Assembly: GCA_013289715.1 (NCBI GenBank)
Contig: JABCZJ010000001.1
Coordinates: 124,001-188,000, forward strand
Reading direction: 5' to 3'
Origin: Acidobacteriota bacterium
Lineage (GTDB): Bacteria > Acidobacteriota > Terriglobia > Acidiferrales > UBA7541
Length of the DNA: 64,000 nucleotides
Shown here one piece after another: positions 8,271 through 17,365 of this stretch; position 1 is the first letter of the stretch, and every line of letters starts with the position of its first letter. A program made the translations under genes and the position numbers. The notes beneath the pieces are model-generated. The model saw nothing but the letters and a program-made list of their open reading frames with translations, ran no database searches and had not been told where the DNA came from.

Positions 8271-8981
8271 ATGCCCCGCGCCAAGGCTTCCGTCAGGCAG
8301 CCGTCCCCGTCGGCTCCAGCAATGGTGGAGGATGGCGACGACTCCACCAGAAAACACGGCCACGCCGCCTCTCGGAAAGAGCCGATCGGCGGATTGCGCG
8401 AACGCAAGAAGGCGCGGCTTCGCCAGCAGATCGTCGAAACGGCTCTGCATCTTTTTCGGCAGCGCGGCTACGAAAAGACGCGCATTGACGACATCGTGCA
8501 AACCTTGGATATCAGCCAGCCGACTTTCTTCCGCTATTTCCCCAGCAAAGAGGCGGTATTGCGCGAAGTCGGCCGCCGCGCTTTTGCGCGTCAGGCCGAA
8601 AGCTTGAAATCCGAACTCTCCACCAAAGCCACCACGGAGCAACGCTTGCGCCGTTTCTACGAGACTCTGGGCAACGTGACGGAAGTAGGCCGCCCGCTGT
8701 GGCAAGCCGTGATTCTTGCCGGCGCGATGGACCCGGTGCGCTCGCCGGAACTGCGCGGGGCGGAGGCGGCTACGGTGAACCTGTTGCGCGAAATTATCGC
8801 CGAAGGACAAAAAAACGGTGAAGTGACTCGCGATTTTCCAGTGGTGCATCTGGCCGAATTCATGGAAGGGCTTTTCAACACCGTCGTCCGGCAGTGGGCC
8901 GTGGATCTTACCGGTCCCCACAAACTCACCGAGCGCGTACGCAATGCGGTGGAATTTTTCTTGCGGGGCGCGCGACCATAA
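8271..8981 (+). CDS. TetR-family transcriptional regulator
   Basis: The protein has 236 residues and starts after GCAGGAGGAACGG. A disordered, proline/basic leader of about 45 residues precedes the TetR DNA-binding helices (QQIVETALHLFRQRGYEKTRIDDI, then DISQPTFFRYFPSKEAVL). The ligand domain follows (RRFYETLGNVTEVGRPLWQAV). The palindrome at 8190-8215 lies directly upstream, so autoregulation is likely. Its neighbours are an alcohol dehydrogenase and, further on, lipid-degradation genes whose promoters share the operator-like element. A short-chain alcohol, aldehyde or acyl-CoA effector is possible but not shown. Confidence 0.9.
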   Translation: MPRAKASVRQPSPSAPAMVEDGDDSTRKHGHAASRKEPIGGLRERKKARLRQQIVETALHLFRQRGYEKTRIDDIVQTLDISQPTFFRYFPSKEAVLREVGRRAFARQAESLKSELSTKATTEQRLRRFYETLGNVTEVGRPLWQAVILAGAMDPVRSPELRGAEAATVNLLREIIAEGQKNGEVTRDFPVVHLAEFMEGLFNTVVRQWAVDLTGPHKLTERVRNAVEFFLRGARP

Positions 8982-9071
8982 CCACAGATCACTGCAAGCC
9001 GGTGCTGCGGGCGTGGAAGTTCTGCCCTGTTCCGCGAAAAACCAAATCCCAGTTTCGTTGAGGCACACGTA

Positions 9072-10091
9072 ATGAGAGCTGCCGTCCTGCGCGAATTCAA
9101 AGCGCCGCTGAGCATCGAAGAGATCGCTCAACCGCAGCCCGGCGCGCACGAAGTGTTGATCGAAGTCGAAGCCTGCGGCGTGTGCCATTCCGATTTGCAC
9201 TTGGCCGACGCGGATTGGCCGCAGCTCGTGCGCATCATCAAAAAGCCGCTGGTACTCGGGCACGAGATTGCCGGCCGCGTAACGAAAAAAGGCGCCTCCG
9301 TGGAAAATCTGCAAATCGGCGACCGCGTGGGCGTCCCTTGGCTGCACTGGAGCTGCGGTGAATGCGAGTTCTGCCGCGAGGGCAACGAGAATCTCTGCAT
9401 CAAGCAACAAATCACCGGCGTCACGGTGGACGGCGGCTTCGCGGAATTCGTCAAAGCCCCGGCCAGTCACGCGCTAAAAATTCCCGAACCGCTTTCCTCA
9501 CGAGATGCCGCGCCGCTTTTCTGCGCGGGCGTCACGGTGTATCGCGCCCTGCAACACGCCAAAATCCAGCCAGGCGAGCGTTTAGCGGTCTTCGGTGTTG
9601 GAGGCCTGGGTCAACTTGCCGTGCAGATCGGCACGGAACTGGGAGCGGCGGTCACGGCAATTGACGTTTCCGATGAAAAACTCGCGCAAGCTAAAACGTT
9701 TGGTGCGTCCGCAACTCTGAACGCGACGACGGCGAATGTCGCCAAGGAATTGCGACGCACGGGCGGCGTCCATGCCGCGATCGTCACCTCTGCCGCAAAA
9801 GCCGCTTACGACACCGCGTTTCTCTGCGTCCGTCCCACCGGAATTCTCCTCGTCGTCGGCCTCCCCGCGGAGCCAATCTGCTTCCCGCCCATTTCGATGG
9901 CCGCGTCGGAGGTGCGCATCCAAGCATCCTCCGTCGGCACGCGCCAGGATCTGCGCGCAGTGCTGGCCATGGCCGCCGCGGGAAAAATTCATTCGCAAGT
10001 GACCACGCGCCCGCTCGCGCAAGTCAACGACGCTATGGCTGAACTGCGCAACGGCACCGTTTCCGGCCGCATCGTGCTCATCCCGCGCTAG
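9072..10091 (+). CDS. Zinc-dependent alcohol dehydrogenase (AdhP-like)
   Basis: The protein has 339 residues, the usual length for bacterial medium-chain ADHs. Catalytic-zinc ligands are seen in CGVCHSD (Cys38) and GHE (His64, Glu65). Structural zinc is bound by four cysteines in CGECEFCREGNENLC. The Rossmann motif GVGGLGQ and the following IDVSDEKL acidic position indicate NAD preference. It oxidises primary alcohols or reduces aldehydes in the cytosol. It lies 90 bp after the TetR gene on the same strand, with weak ribosome-binding sequence, and may be co-transcribed with it. Confidence 0.92.
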   Translation: MRAAVLREFKAPLSIEEIAQPQPGAHEVLIEVEACGVCHSDLHLADADWPQLVRIIKKPLVLGHEIAGRVTKKGASVENLQIGDRVGVPWLHWSCGECEFCREGNENLCIKQQITGVTVDGGFAEFVKAPASHALKIPEPLSSRDAAPLFCAGVTVYRALQHAKIQPGERLAVFGVGGLGQLAVQIGTELGAAVTAIDVSDEKLAQAKTFGASATLNATTANVAKELRRTGGVHAAIVTSAAKAAYDTAFLCVRPTGILLVVGLPAEPICFPPISMAASEVRIQASSVGTRQDLRAVLAMAAAGKIHSQVTTRPLAQVNDAMAELRNGTVSGRIVLIPR

Positions 10092-10137
10092 ACACTTTCC
10101 GCCGGGCTTGACCCTGTGTAGCTTATAGGATACACCG

Positions 10138-10437
10138 GTGGCAATGGAAGTTCGCCAAACAGCAGCTTGCTCAGACTGCATGGCGCGGCTTCGTGACCAA
10201 CCTGCCAGGGCTAAAATCGCCGCTCGGATTGATCGCTTGGCGCTCGGCAATGCCGGCGACGTTCAGCCTGTCGGAGATGGCGTTAGCGAACTGCGAATTC
10301 ACCGCGGCGCCGGTTATCGGGTTCATTTTGTGAAGCGCGGCAAAATGCTAATCGTACTGTTATGTGGCGGCGATAAAAGCACACAGAGTAAGGATACCAA
10401 AGCCGCAAACCTTCTTGCGGCTAGCTTCGAGAATTGA
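10138..10437 (+). CDS. RelE/ParE-superfamily toxin (HigB-like)
   Basis: The protein has 99 residues with a GTG start (an ATG two codons later is possible). It shows the HigB/'addiction module killer' pattern: RLRDQPARAKIAARIDRLALGN, then GVSELRIHRGAGYRVHFVKRGK and VLLCGGDKSTQSKDTKAA. Such toxins are mRNA interferases acting at the ribosome. The antitoxin gene begins 2 bp after its stop. The toxin-first order fits the Hig type. Confidence 0.88.
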   Translation: MAMEVRQTAACSDCMARLRDQPARAKIAARIDRLALGNAGDVQPVGDGVSELRIHRGAGYRVHFVKRGKMLIVLLCGGDKSTQSKDTKAANLLAASFEN

Positions 10438-10439
10438 AC

Positions 10440-10751
10440 ATGGCAAAAAAGAAGACAAAAGATCCGATAACGCGCCCTTACGATTCCGCGGAATATCTGA
10501 CCAGCGACGCAGCCATTCATGCCTACATGGAAAATGCCTTGGAAACAAACGATCCAGCTTCTATCGCGAAAGCGCTGGGTACGATTGCGCGCGCCCGAGG
10601 TATGTCGCGGATCGCCAAGAAAGCCGGACTATCCCGCGAAAGCCTCTACAAAGCTCTCAGCAAGGAGGGCAACCCGGAGTTTGGCACCGTAATCCGTGTG
10701 CTGCACGCGCTTGGGTTGAAATTCTCCATCGCAGCTACGGATGGACGTTAA
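10440..10751 (+). CDS. HigA-like antitoxin
   Basis: The protein has 103 residues. The start is the ATG at 10440; a TTG at 10434 overlaps the toxin stop. A basic N-terminus leads into a helix-turn-helix (SRIAKKAGLSRESLYKALSKEGNPEF, then TVIRVLHALGLKFSI), as in antitoxins of the addiction-module antidote family. It would neutralise the upstream toxin and repress their common promoter. Confidence 0.88.
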   Translation: MAKKKTKDPITRPYDSAEYLTSDAAIHAYMENALETNDPASIAKALGTIARARGMSRIAKKAGLSRESLYKALSKEGNPEFGTVIRVLHALGLKFSIAATDGR

Positions 10752-11165
10752 TCCTTAATAGGTTTCACGGCGCTGGCGCTCTGGCTGCGCTTACACGAGG
10801 TGACCCCGCGCCCGAACACGAGGGACTGATGTTCGAGCTAAGTTCCCACGATTCAGATTCATCCCATCCGAATCCGCGGTAGACACCGCAGTGCCCCACC
10901 CAGCCATCCCCATCAGAAATTCTGATATGGCGCATCAGCTTTCTTATTGACGTTAGTAACTATGATGTGATACCTACACTCACAATTCTCAGGGAGTGGG
11001 TGGGACGGGGGTTATGTGTCTTGGAAATCATGGATCGCATCACCCATGGTTGGCTCTGGCGAAACGCCGCCAGACGCACCTTCTCGTCGTCGCGGCCGTG
11101 CCGCAGGCCTGCGCCCATTCCCGGTCCGTGAAATCTCGCAACTGTCCCACACATTAGGAGGAGCC
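10752..11165. other. Intergenic region before the TonB receptor
   Basis: These 414 bases hold no supported gene. They contain the operator-like element at 10952-10983 with TTGACG at 10947-10952, then a long leader of about 180 bases and a clear ribosome-binding site, TTAGGAGGAG, at about 11154-11163. Confidence 0.55.
10952..10983. promoter_or_regulatory. Candidate TetR operator, site 2
   Basis: This 32-bp element begins GTTAGTAACTATGATGTGAT and ends ACACTCAC. It matches site 1 (8188-8219) at about 22 of 32 positions by eye, best in the left half. A TTGACG hexamer overlaps its left edge. It lies upstream of the TonB receptor gene. Confidence 0.45.
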
Positions 11166-14100
11166 ATGAGAGAACTGATCTCATTTGCATGTGCCGTGGC
11201 GGTGGCAGGCTGTTTGCTGCTGGCGAGTCCAGTCGCGCACGCCCAAGGTGTGGGCGCTTCGGGAAGTGTCAGCGGAACGGTGATCGATCCTACCGGCGCG
11301 GTCATCCCCAAAGGCACCGTCACTGCCGAGGACGTGTCCAGAGGCATACGCCTCACGGCCAACGTTGACAGCAACGGCCAGTATCGCTTCGCCAATCTGC
11401 CTCCGGGCACCTACAACCTCTCCGCGCAGATCCCGGGATTCCAATCGCAAATCCAGAAGGGCGTCACGGTCACCGTCGGACAGGCCGCCGTACTGGACTT
11501 CCGCCTCCAGGTCGCAACCACCTCTTCCGTGGTGGAGGTCTCAGCTGCCCCGCCTGTCGTGGAAACAGAACGCGGCAGCCAGGCCAACACCATCACGCAG
11601 GATTATATTGAGGATCTTCCGATTGACCGTCGCGACTATCTCAACTTTACCCTGCTGCTGCCCGGTGTCGCCGATTCCACTCGCCTCGCGGACGACCAGG
11701 ATTTTCGCGTCAAGCAGACACCGCAAAGCGGACTTTCTTTCTACGGCAGCAACGGCCGCGGCAACAGCGTCACCGTTGACGGCGGCGAAGCGGGTGACGA
11801 TGCCGGCGGCGTCCGCCTCACCGTAAGCCAGGATGCCGTGCAAGAGTTCCAGGTCAATCGCAGCAACTATGGTGCGGATCTGGGCGGCGCCGCTGGCGCT
11901 TCCGTAAACATCGTGACGAAGACAGGCACCAACGATGTGCACGGCACCGTGTACAGCTATTTCCGCAACAGCGCCATGGACGCGCGCGATCCCTTCGCGT
12001 TCACTCAGGCGCTCGCGCCCGGCGCCATATTCGATCCCGCCGCCCCCGATTCGCAGGGTTTGCCGATCAAGGATTCTCTCGGGCGATATCAGTTCGGCGG
12101 CACCGTCGGAGCGCCGATTCACAAGGATAAGACTTTCGTATTCTTTGCATTCGAAGGTTTGCGTCAGGATTCCGAGAACGCCGTGCCGCTGCTTACAAAC
12201 ACGGACGTCTTTCGTCCCACGGCCGGTCAGAACGCCATTTTCGCCGGGCTCGCCGCAGAGGGCAATGGTGTCAACGTGCCCTGCTTCAACAATCCCAATG
12301 GCACGATAACTACCTTGCCCGCCGCTATCTGCGCCGGTGCACTGCAGACTGCGTTGACCACGAGCCAGAGCACCGGCCTCAACGCGGGACAAACCGCGAT
12401 CAACACCTACCTCATCAACCAGCTGGAATCCAACGGCGGCCTCTTCGATTACACGACTCGTCAGTATCTGTTCTCAGGTCGTCTGGATCATCATTTCAGC
12501 GAGGTTGATTCGATTGCCGTTACCTATCGCTACGGCCACGATTTGGAAGAAAATCCAGACGTGCAATCGCTGACCGGTTTTTCCGCGGGCAGCTCGATCC
12601 ACAACTACGACAACAATCTTCAAGCCTCCTGGTACCACGTCTTCAGCCCGCGCACCGAAAATGAATTTCGCTTTCAGTGGGATTACGACAGCTTCAACGT
12701 AATCCCCAACGAGCCTGGACAGGTAGGAGTGCAGATCGCCAGCTTCGCGAACAATCTCGGCACCAATATATTCCTGCCCAACCTGACCATCCTCCGCCGC
12801 TATGAGTTTGCGGACAATGTCACTTTGGTGCGCGGCAGCCACACCATCAAATTCGGAGGCGATGAGATTCTCCGCGGCAATCACTCGGAATCCCATACCT
12901 TTCTCCCGGGTCGCTTCGTCTTCGGACCGCTACCCGGTGTCGCCCTCAGTCCCTGCTTGGCAAACCCCAACGGCCCCGTCACCGCGAATCCGGACACCGC
13001 GGGTTGCAATCTGCCGGGCGCGTTGAATTCGGCGGAGATCAACTCGCTTCAAGCCGCTTCACTGGGTGCACCTCAGGTATATCAACAAGGCTTTGGCAAC
13101 CCGGACTATCCCGCTTACACCCGGCCGTTAACAGGATTGTATTTACAAGACTCCTGGAAGATCGCTTCCAATTTCACCCTGAACTATGGCCTCCGTTATG
13201 AAATTGATTCGCAATATCTGCCGCTGAATACCTATTACGGTGACGTCGCCCCGCGCATCTCCTTCGCCTGGGATCCCTTCAAGGATCACAAGACCGTAGT
13301 CCGCGGCGGGTACGGGATTTTCTACGGACCCATTGACGCCCAAATTCCCCAGGTGGACCTGAGCCTTGGTGTCTTGAACAAAAACCGTAGCACCGTCGAG
13401 AATCAGCACAATACTTCGCAGGTTCCCGATCAAGTCAACAACGTCGTCGCGACCTGCGGCATTGGGGTCACGAATCCTCCGATACCCCTCGGGTTTCCGG
13501 GGAATTCAAGCAGCCCTTGCAACCGGTTTATTTCCATTTACGTAGACCCGGGCTTCAGCATTCTTCCATTCGTCCAGTCCGCAGGACAGGTATTTACAGG
13601 CCTTTTTGGCACGCCGGCGCCTCCAGGAAATGCGCCCGGCGCAAACAAGATCACCTGCACAAACCCGGCACCGGGAACGAACGCTTGCATCACGCCGGCT
13701 GACGTCGCGAACTACGGTATTTTCGTGCAGAGCACCGGTCAGCTTTCGCCCCTGACTGTGTTGTTCAGTAACCCGCCCAACTACCGGCCGCTTTATTCGC
13801 AACAAGCATCGCTCGGAATCGAACGCGAAATCACTCCCGGTTTCTCGGTTTCCGTAAGCTTCATTTATTCCCACACCGTTCACATCCCGGTGGCGATCGA
13901 CACCAACCTGTTGCCTACCACCCCGATGAGCACCGTCACGTTGGCGAACGGCAAGTCCGTTTCCTATCGCAACTGGAACACCACCCCGGCAACCGACCCG
14001 CTCGGCGGCACCGAAGGTCTGCCGTGCGCGCCGACCGCTGCGAATCCGAACCAGCCCTTCGCGTGTTTTGTAAATCCGCTGATCATTCAAAATAACCAAT

Positions 14101-14762
14101 ACACGTCCGCGTCGTCCGGCCTCTATGAAGGCGGCATTCTGGAAGTCCACAAACGCTTCAACAACAATTTCTCGTTCTTCGGAAATTACACCTACAGCAA
14201 AGCCTTCGACACCGGCACCGATTTCAACACCGACTTCGGCCCGCAAGATCCCACGGACTTGAACGCAGAACGCGCTCTCTCCGAATTCGATGAACGCCAC
14301 AAAGTGGTTCTGGCCGGGGTGATCAACAGCCCTTGGAAGAACGCAATCCTGTCCGGCTTTCAACTCTCGCCGATTTTCCAGTATCACAGCGGCCATCCTT
14401 TCAATCTGCTCGCGGGCGGTGCGGTCAATGGCAACAATCACATCACAAACGAGCGTCCCATCGGCGATCCGCGCGATACCGGCCTCGGTCCCAACTTTAT
14501 TGACTTCGACGCGCGCTTGACCTGGCAGCACAAAATCGGCGAGCACGCCAGTCTGCTGCTGACCGCGGAAGGCTTCAACATCGCCAATCGCACCAATTAC
14601 GCCAGCGTGAACAACGAAGTCAGCCCGCTCTTCGGCTTCCAGCCCGGGTTCACTACGTTCAACGTACATGGCAGCGCCGCCCTCTCTCCCAGCACGCCTC
14701 TTGGCTTCACTTCGGCCCTGCCGAAGCGGGAGATTCAGCTCGGCTGCAGATTGAATTTCTGA
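11166..14762 (+). CDS. Oar-like TonB-dependent outer-membrane receptor
   Basis: The protein has 1198 residues; the start at 11166 follows TTAGGAGGAGCC. A Sec signal ends near AHAQ (residue 27). A carboxypeptidase-regulatory beta domain follows (SVSGTVIDPTGAVIPKGTV ... LPPGTYNLSAQIPGF, residues 33-115), then the plug (DGGEAGDDAGG, AGASVNIVTKTGTNDVHGT) and a large beta-barrel ending in a terminal aromatic residue (GCRLNF). This is the typical acidobacterial receptor. The substrate is unknown; peptides or oligosaccharides are common guesses. It is followed by a secreted hydrolase and preceded by the shared operator-like element. Confidence 0.92.
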   Translation: MRELISFACAVAVAGCLLLASPVAHAQGVGASGSVSGTVIDPTGAVIPKGTVTAEDVSRGIRLTANVDSNGQYRFANLPPGTYNLSAQIPGFQSQIQKGVTVTVGQAAVLDFRLQVATTSSVVEVSAAPPVVETERGSQANTITQDYIEDLPIDRRDYLNFTLLLPGVADSTRLADDQDFRVKQTPQSGLSFYGSNGRGNSVTVDGGEAGDDAGGVRLTVSQDAVQEFQVNRSNYGADLGGAAGASVNIVTKTGTNDVHGTVYSYFRNSAMDARDPFAFTQALAPGAIFDPAAPDSQGLPIKDSLGRYQFGGTVGAPIHKDKTFVFFAFEGLRQDSENAVPLLTNTDVFRPTAGQNAIFAGLAAEGNGVNVPCFNNPNGTITTLPAAICAGALQTALTTSQSTGLNAGQTAINTYLINQLESNGGLFDYTTRQYLFSGRLDHHFSEVDSIAVTYRYGHDLEENPDVQSLTGFSAGSSIHNYDNNLQASWYHVFSPRTENEFRFQWDYDSFNVIPNEPGQVGVQIASFANNLGTNIFLPNLTILRRYEFADNVTLVRGSHTIKFGGDEILRGNHSESHTFLPGRFVFGPLPGVALSPCLANPNGPVTANPDTAGCNLPGALNSAEINSLQAASLGAPQVYQQGFGNPDYPAYTRPLTGLYLQDSWKIASNFTLNYGLRYEIDSQYLPLNTYYGDVAPRISFAWDPFKDHKTVVRGGYGIFYGPIDAQIPQVDLSLGVLNKNRSTVENQHNTSQVPDQVNNVVATCGIGVTNPPIPLGFPGNSSSPCNRFISIYVDPGFSILPFVQSAGQVFTGLFGTPAPPGNAPGANKITCTNPAPGTNACITPADVANYGIFVQSTGQLSPLTVLFSNPPNYRPLYSQQASLGIEREITPGFSVSVSFIYSHTVHIPVAIDTNLLPTTPMSTVTLANGKSVSYRNWNTTPATDPLGGTEGLPCAPTAANPNQPFACFVNPLIIQNNQYTSASSGLYEGGILEVHKRFNNNFSFFGNYTYSKAFDTGTDFNTDFGPQDPTDLNAERALSEFDERHKVVLAGVINSPWKNAILSGFQLSPIFQYHSGHPFNLLAGGAVNGNNHITNERPIGDPRDTGLGPNFIDFDARLTWQHKIGEHASLLLTAEGFNIANRTNYASVNNEVSPLFGFQPGFTTFNVHGSAALSPSTPLGFTSALPKREIQLGCRLNF

Positions 14763-14894
14763 TTGCGCGGCAAGAAATCGCCGGCGGCTGGTTCCAGCTA
14801 CAACCGAAGCCGGCGCCGTCTCCGAAATCCCTTCGGCGAATAACTCCGCCGGAGTCACGGCCTCTGACATTTCGCAGCAACAGGAGGAGTTGAT

Positions 14895-16361
14895 ATGTGG
14901 CAACAGATCAAACACACCACGCTTTTGATCGCCGGCACCGCAGTTCTCGTTCTTTGCATCGCGGGCGCTTCGCGCGCGCAAGCCAGCATCACCACGAAAA
15001 CCGGAAGCTTCAGCGACGGCGCGACGTACCTGATGGAAGTTCCTTCCAATTGGAACGGCACACTGTTCCTCTACAGCCACGGTTACGTAGTTCCGGGAAG
15101 CCCTAACCCTGCTACCGATGTCGGCGATCCCGACACAGGCGCGTTTCTCCTCGCCAATGGATTCGCGCTTGCCGGCTCCTCCTACGCCACCACGGGCTGG
15201 GCGATTCACGAAGCCCTCACCGATCAGATCTCCGTGCTCGATCTGTTTGACTCCATGTTCGGCCATCCCGCCGCCACCATCGCTTGGGGACATTCTCTCG
15301 GCGGCATCATTACCGCAGGCTTAATTCAAAGAAATCCCAAGCGCTTCACCGCCGCGCAACCCATGTGCGGCGTGTTGGCAGGCGGCGTCGCCACTTGGAA
15401 CACCGCGCTCGATGCCGAATTTGCTTTCGAAACGCTTCTCGCACCTCGCGCTGGCTTACAGGTCGTTGACATCACCAACCCTGACGCCAATCTCACTCTG
15501 GCCGAAGAAATTCTCGCTGGCGCTCAAGCCATGCCGCAAGGCCGCGCGCGCATCGCACTCGGCGCAGCTCTCAGCGACACTCCCGGCTGGTTCACTCCCA
15601 CTTCCCCGGAACCAGCTCCCACCGATTTCGCGAGCCAGGAGGCGAACCAGTTCCTCTGGGATCAGCAAATTGATTTCCCGTTCGTATTCGCTTTTCGCGC
15701 TGAGCTCGAGGCGCGCGCCGGTGGCAATGTTTCCTGGAACACCGGCGTTGACTATCGTCGCCAGTTCGAGAAATCCGTTGATCGCGACGAAGTCCGCGCG
15801 CTCTATCAGGCCGCCGGCCTCAGCCTCGATGCGGATCTCGACGCTCTGAATCACGCAACCCGCATCAAAGCCAATCCTGAAGCCGTGGAATACCTGAAGC
15901 AAAATGTTATTTTCGATGGCCAGATTGATATTCCCGTCTTGACCCTGCACACCAAGGGCGACGGCCTGGTCGTCGTGCAAAATGAATCGGCTTATAAGGA
16001 TGTCGTCGACCGTGTCGACGATAACCGCCGCTTGTTGCGCCAAACCTTCGTCGATCGCGCCGGGCACTGCGCCTTCACCCCTGCGGAAACGATCGCCGCG
16101 GTTGGAACTCTGCTAAAACGATTGGAGACCGGCCAGTGGCCCAGCATCGACGCGAATCTGCTCAATGGCGATGCAGCAGCGCTCGGACCGGATTTCAATA
16201 TCTTTGCGGTGGGCACCCTCATCGTCCCCACCCCGCCCGCTTTTATTGATTACAAGCCGGCGCCCTATCTGCGTCCCTTCGACGCCTTCGCGCACCCATG
16301 CTTCTTCGGCGTCGGAGACGGTGACTGCACCCAAGGCTTCTCATTCGGCGATACGTTTTGA
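14895..16361 (+). CDS. Secreted alpha/beta hydrolase
   Basis: The protein has 488 residues; a Sec signal ends near SRAQAS (about residue 30). The nucleophile elbow GHSLGG sits near residue 135. The acid is probably the Asp of LHTKGDGLV (about 352) and the histidine that of DRAGHCAF (about 395). A helical lid of about 150 residues is inserted between strands. The C-terminus is proline- and cysteine-containing (HPCFFGVGDGDC). It may act on esters or peptides in the periplasm or outside. It lies 132 bp after the TonB receptor and has an AACAGGAGGAG ribosome site, suggesting a digest-and-import pair. Confidence 0.85.
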   Translation: MWQQIKHTTLLIAGTAVLVLCIAGASRAQASITTKTGSFSDGATYLMEVPSNWNGTLFLYSHGYVVPGSPNPATDVGDPDTGAFLLANGFALAGSSYATTGWAIHEALTDQISVLDLFDSMFGHPAATIAWGHSLGGIITAGLIQRNPKRFTAAQPMCGVLAGGVATWNTALDAEFAFETLLAPRAGLQVVDITNPDANLTLAEEILAGAQAMPQGRARIALGAALSDTPGWFTPTSPEPAPTDFASQEANQFLWDQQIDFPFVFAFRAELEARAGGNVSWNTGVDYRRQFEKSVDRDEVRALYQAAGLSLDADLDALNHATRIKANPEAVEYLKQNVIFDGQIDIPVLTLHTKGDGLVVVQNESAYKDVVDRVDDNRRLLRQTFVDRAGHCAFTPAETIAAVGTLLKRLETGQWPSIDANLLNGDAAALGPDFNIFAVGTLIVPTPPAFIDYKPAPYLRPFDAFAHPCFFGVGDGDCTQGFSFGDTF

Positions 16362-16380
16362 GCAGTTCGTAGCCTTTGAC

Positions 16381-16409
16381 CTTGTAGCGGCCAGCTTTAG
16401 CGGGACGCG
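16381..16409 (+). repeat. REP-like dispersed repeat (degenerate copy)
   Basis: It starts CTTGTAGCGGCC, followed by AGCTTTAGCGGGACGCG. It has the same head as the better copies at 16437, 29184 and 56546, but its stem is decayed. Confidence 0.55.
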
Positions 16410-16436
16410 ATTGCAGTCGTTTTTGACTTTGCCGTT

Positions 16437-16465
16437 GTAGTGGCCGCCTGCTTTTTAGGCGGGCG
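16437..16465 (+). repeat. REP-like palindromic repeat
   Basis: Head GTAGTGGCC, then the hairpin GCCTGCTTTTTAGGCGGGCG. It is near-identical to copies at 29184-29212 and 56546-56574. It may act as a transcript-end hairpin after the hydrolase gene. Confidence 0.7.
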
Positions 16466-16498
16466 CCTTTGAACTTGCCGTTGACTTTGCATTTGCGC

Positions 16499-16540
16499 AA
16501 TAGCGTTACGCTCTAACATATGATATAAACACACGCTATT
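16499..16540. promoter_or_regulatory. Inverted repeat upstream of the SDR/acyl-CoA synthetase run
   Basis: Arms AATAGCGT (16499-16506) and ACGCTATT (16533-16540) are exact inverses. The AT-rich 26-base spacer contains ATATGATATAAA, a likely promoter core. It lies 42 bp before the first gene of the acyl-CoA cluster and could be a regulator site. It does not match the 32-bp element. Confidence 0.4.
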
Positions 16541-16581
16541 TTGAACGAGCGCAAACTAACCCGGGCGCCACAACTCGCAAC

Positions 16582-17349
16582 GTGACCACTTGCAAAATCT
16601 TCGATCTCACCGGCCGCGTCGCCATCATCACCGGCGGTTCCGTAGGCTTGGGCCGCCAAATGGCCGAAGGCCTGGCTGAAATGGGCGCAAGCCTGGTTCT
16701 CTGCGCCCGTAAAAAAGAGCGCTGCCTGCGCACAGCGAGCGAACTGCAAGCCAACGGGGCCAAGGCTCTCGCGTTAGCTTGCGACGTGAAAGATCCGGCC
16801 AGCATTCAAAACGTCGTTGACGCAACCCTCGAACACTTCGGGCGCATAGACATCCTGATCAACAACGCCGGCACTTCCTGGGGCGCGCCGGTTGAATCCA
16901 TGGCGCTCGAGCAATGGAACAAAGTGATCGAAACCAATCTCACGGGAACGTTTCTGTTTTCGCAAGCGGTGGGCCGCACCATGATCGCGCAGCGACACGG
17001 AAAAATCATCAATATCGCATCTGTCGCCGGACTACGCGGTTCGTCGCCGAAGTTTTCCGCGATCGGCTACAGCTCGAGCAAAGGCGGCGTGATCATTTTC
17101 ACCAAAGATCTGGCCTGCAAATGGGGCATGCACAATATCCAGGTCAATGCGATCGCCCCCGGCTGGTTCCCCACCGACATGTCCGAAAAAGTGATCGAAC
17201 GAAACAAGGAATCGCTCCTGGCTGGAATTCCCTTGGGCCGTTTTGGGGGCCCGCAGGATTTGAAGGGTGCCGCGATTTTTCTCGCTTCCTCTGCGTCCGA
17301 TTTTGTTACCGGGCAAATACTAGCAGTTGATGGAGGTCAATCCGCCTGA
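16582..17349 (+). CDS. Short-chain dehydrogenase/reductase (3-hydroxyacyl type)
   Basis: The protein has 255 residues and a GTG start. Classical SDR features are present: TGGSVGLG cofactor loop (residues 17-24), NNAG near 90, serine of NIASVAG, and YSSSK catalytic tyrosine and lysine near 157. The C-terminal GPQDLKGAAIFLASSASDFVTGQ is typical of the gluconate-5-dehydrogenase and beta-ketoacyl-reductase branches. It heads an acyl-CoA degradation run and ends 16 bp before the acyl-CoA synthetase start. It probably oxidises or reduces a hydroxy/keto group on an acyl-CoA; the position is unknown. Confidence 0.88.
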   Translation: MTTCKIFDLTGRVAIITGGSVGLGRQMAEGLAEMGASLVLCARKKERCLRTASELQANGAKALALACDVKDPASIQNVVDATLEHFGRIDILINNAGTSWGAPVESMALEQWNKVIETNLTGTFLFSQAVGRTMIAQRHGKIINIASVAGLRGSSPKFSAIGYSSSKGGVIIFTKDLACKWGMHNIQVNAIAPGWFPTDMSEKVIERNKESLLAGIPLGRFGGPQDLKGAAIFLASSASDFVTGQILAVDGGQSA

Positions 17350-17365
17350 TCCAGGCGAGCGCGCT

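Noticed and set aside
13506..15293. 595-residue minus-strand frame
   Set aside because: It lies opposite the TonB receptor and hydrolase genes, whose motifs are complete. It has no domain features and is a GC-rich shadow.
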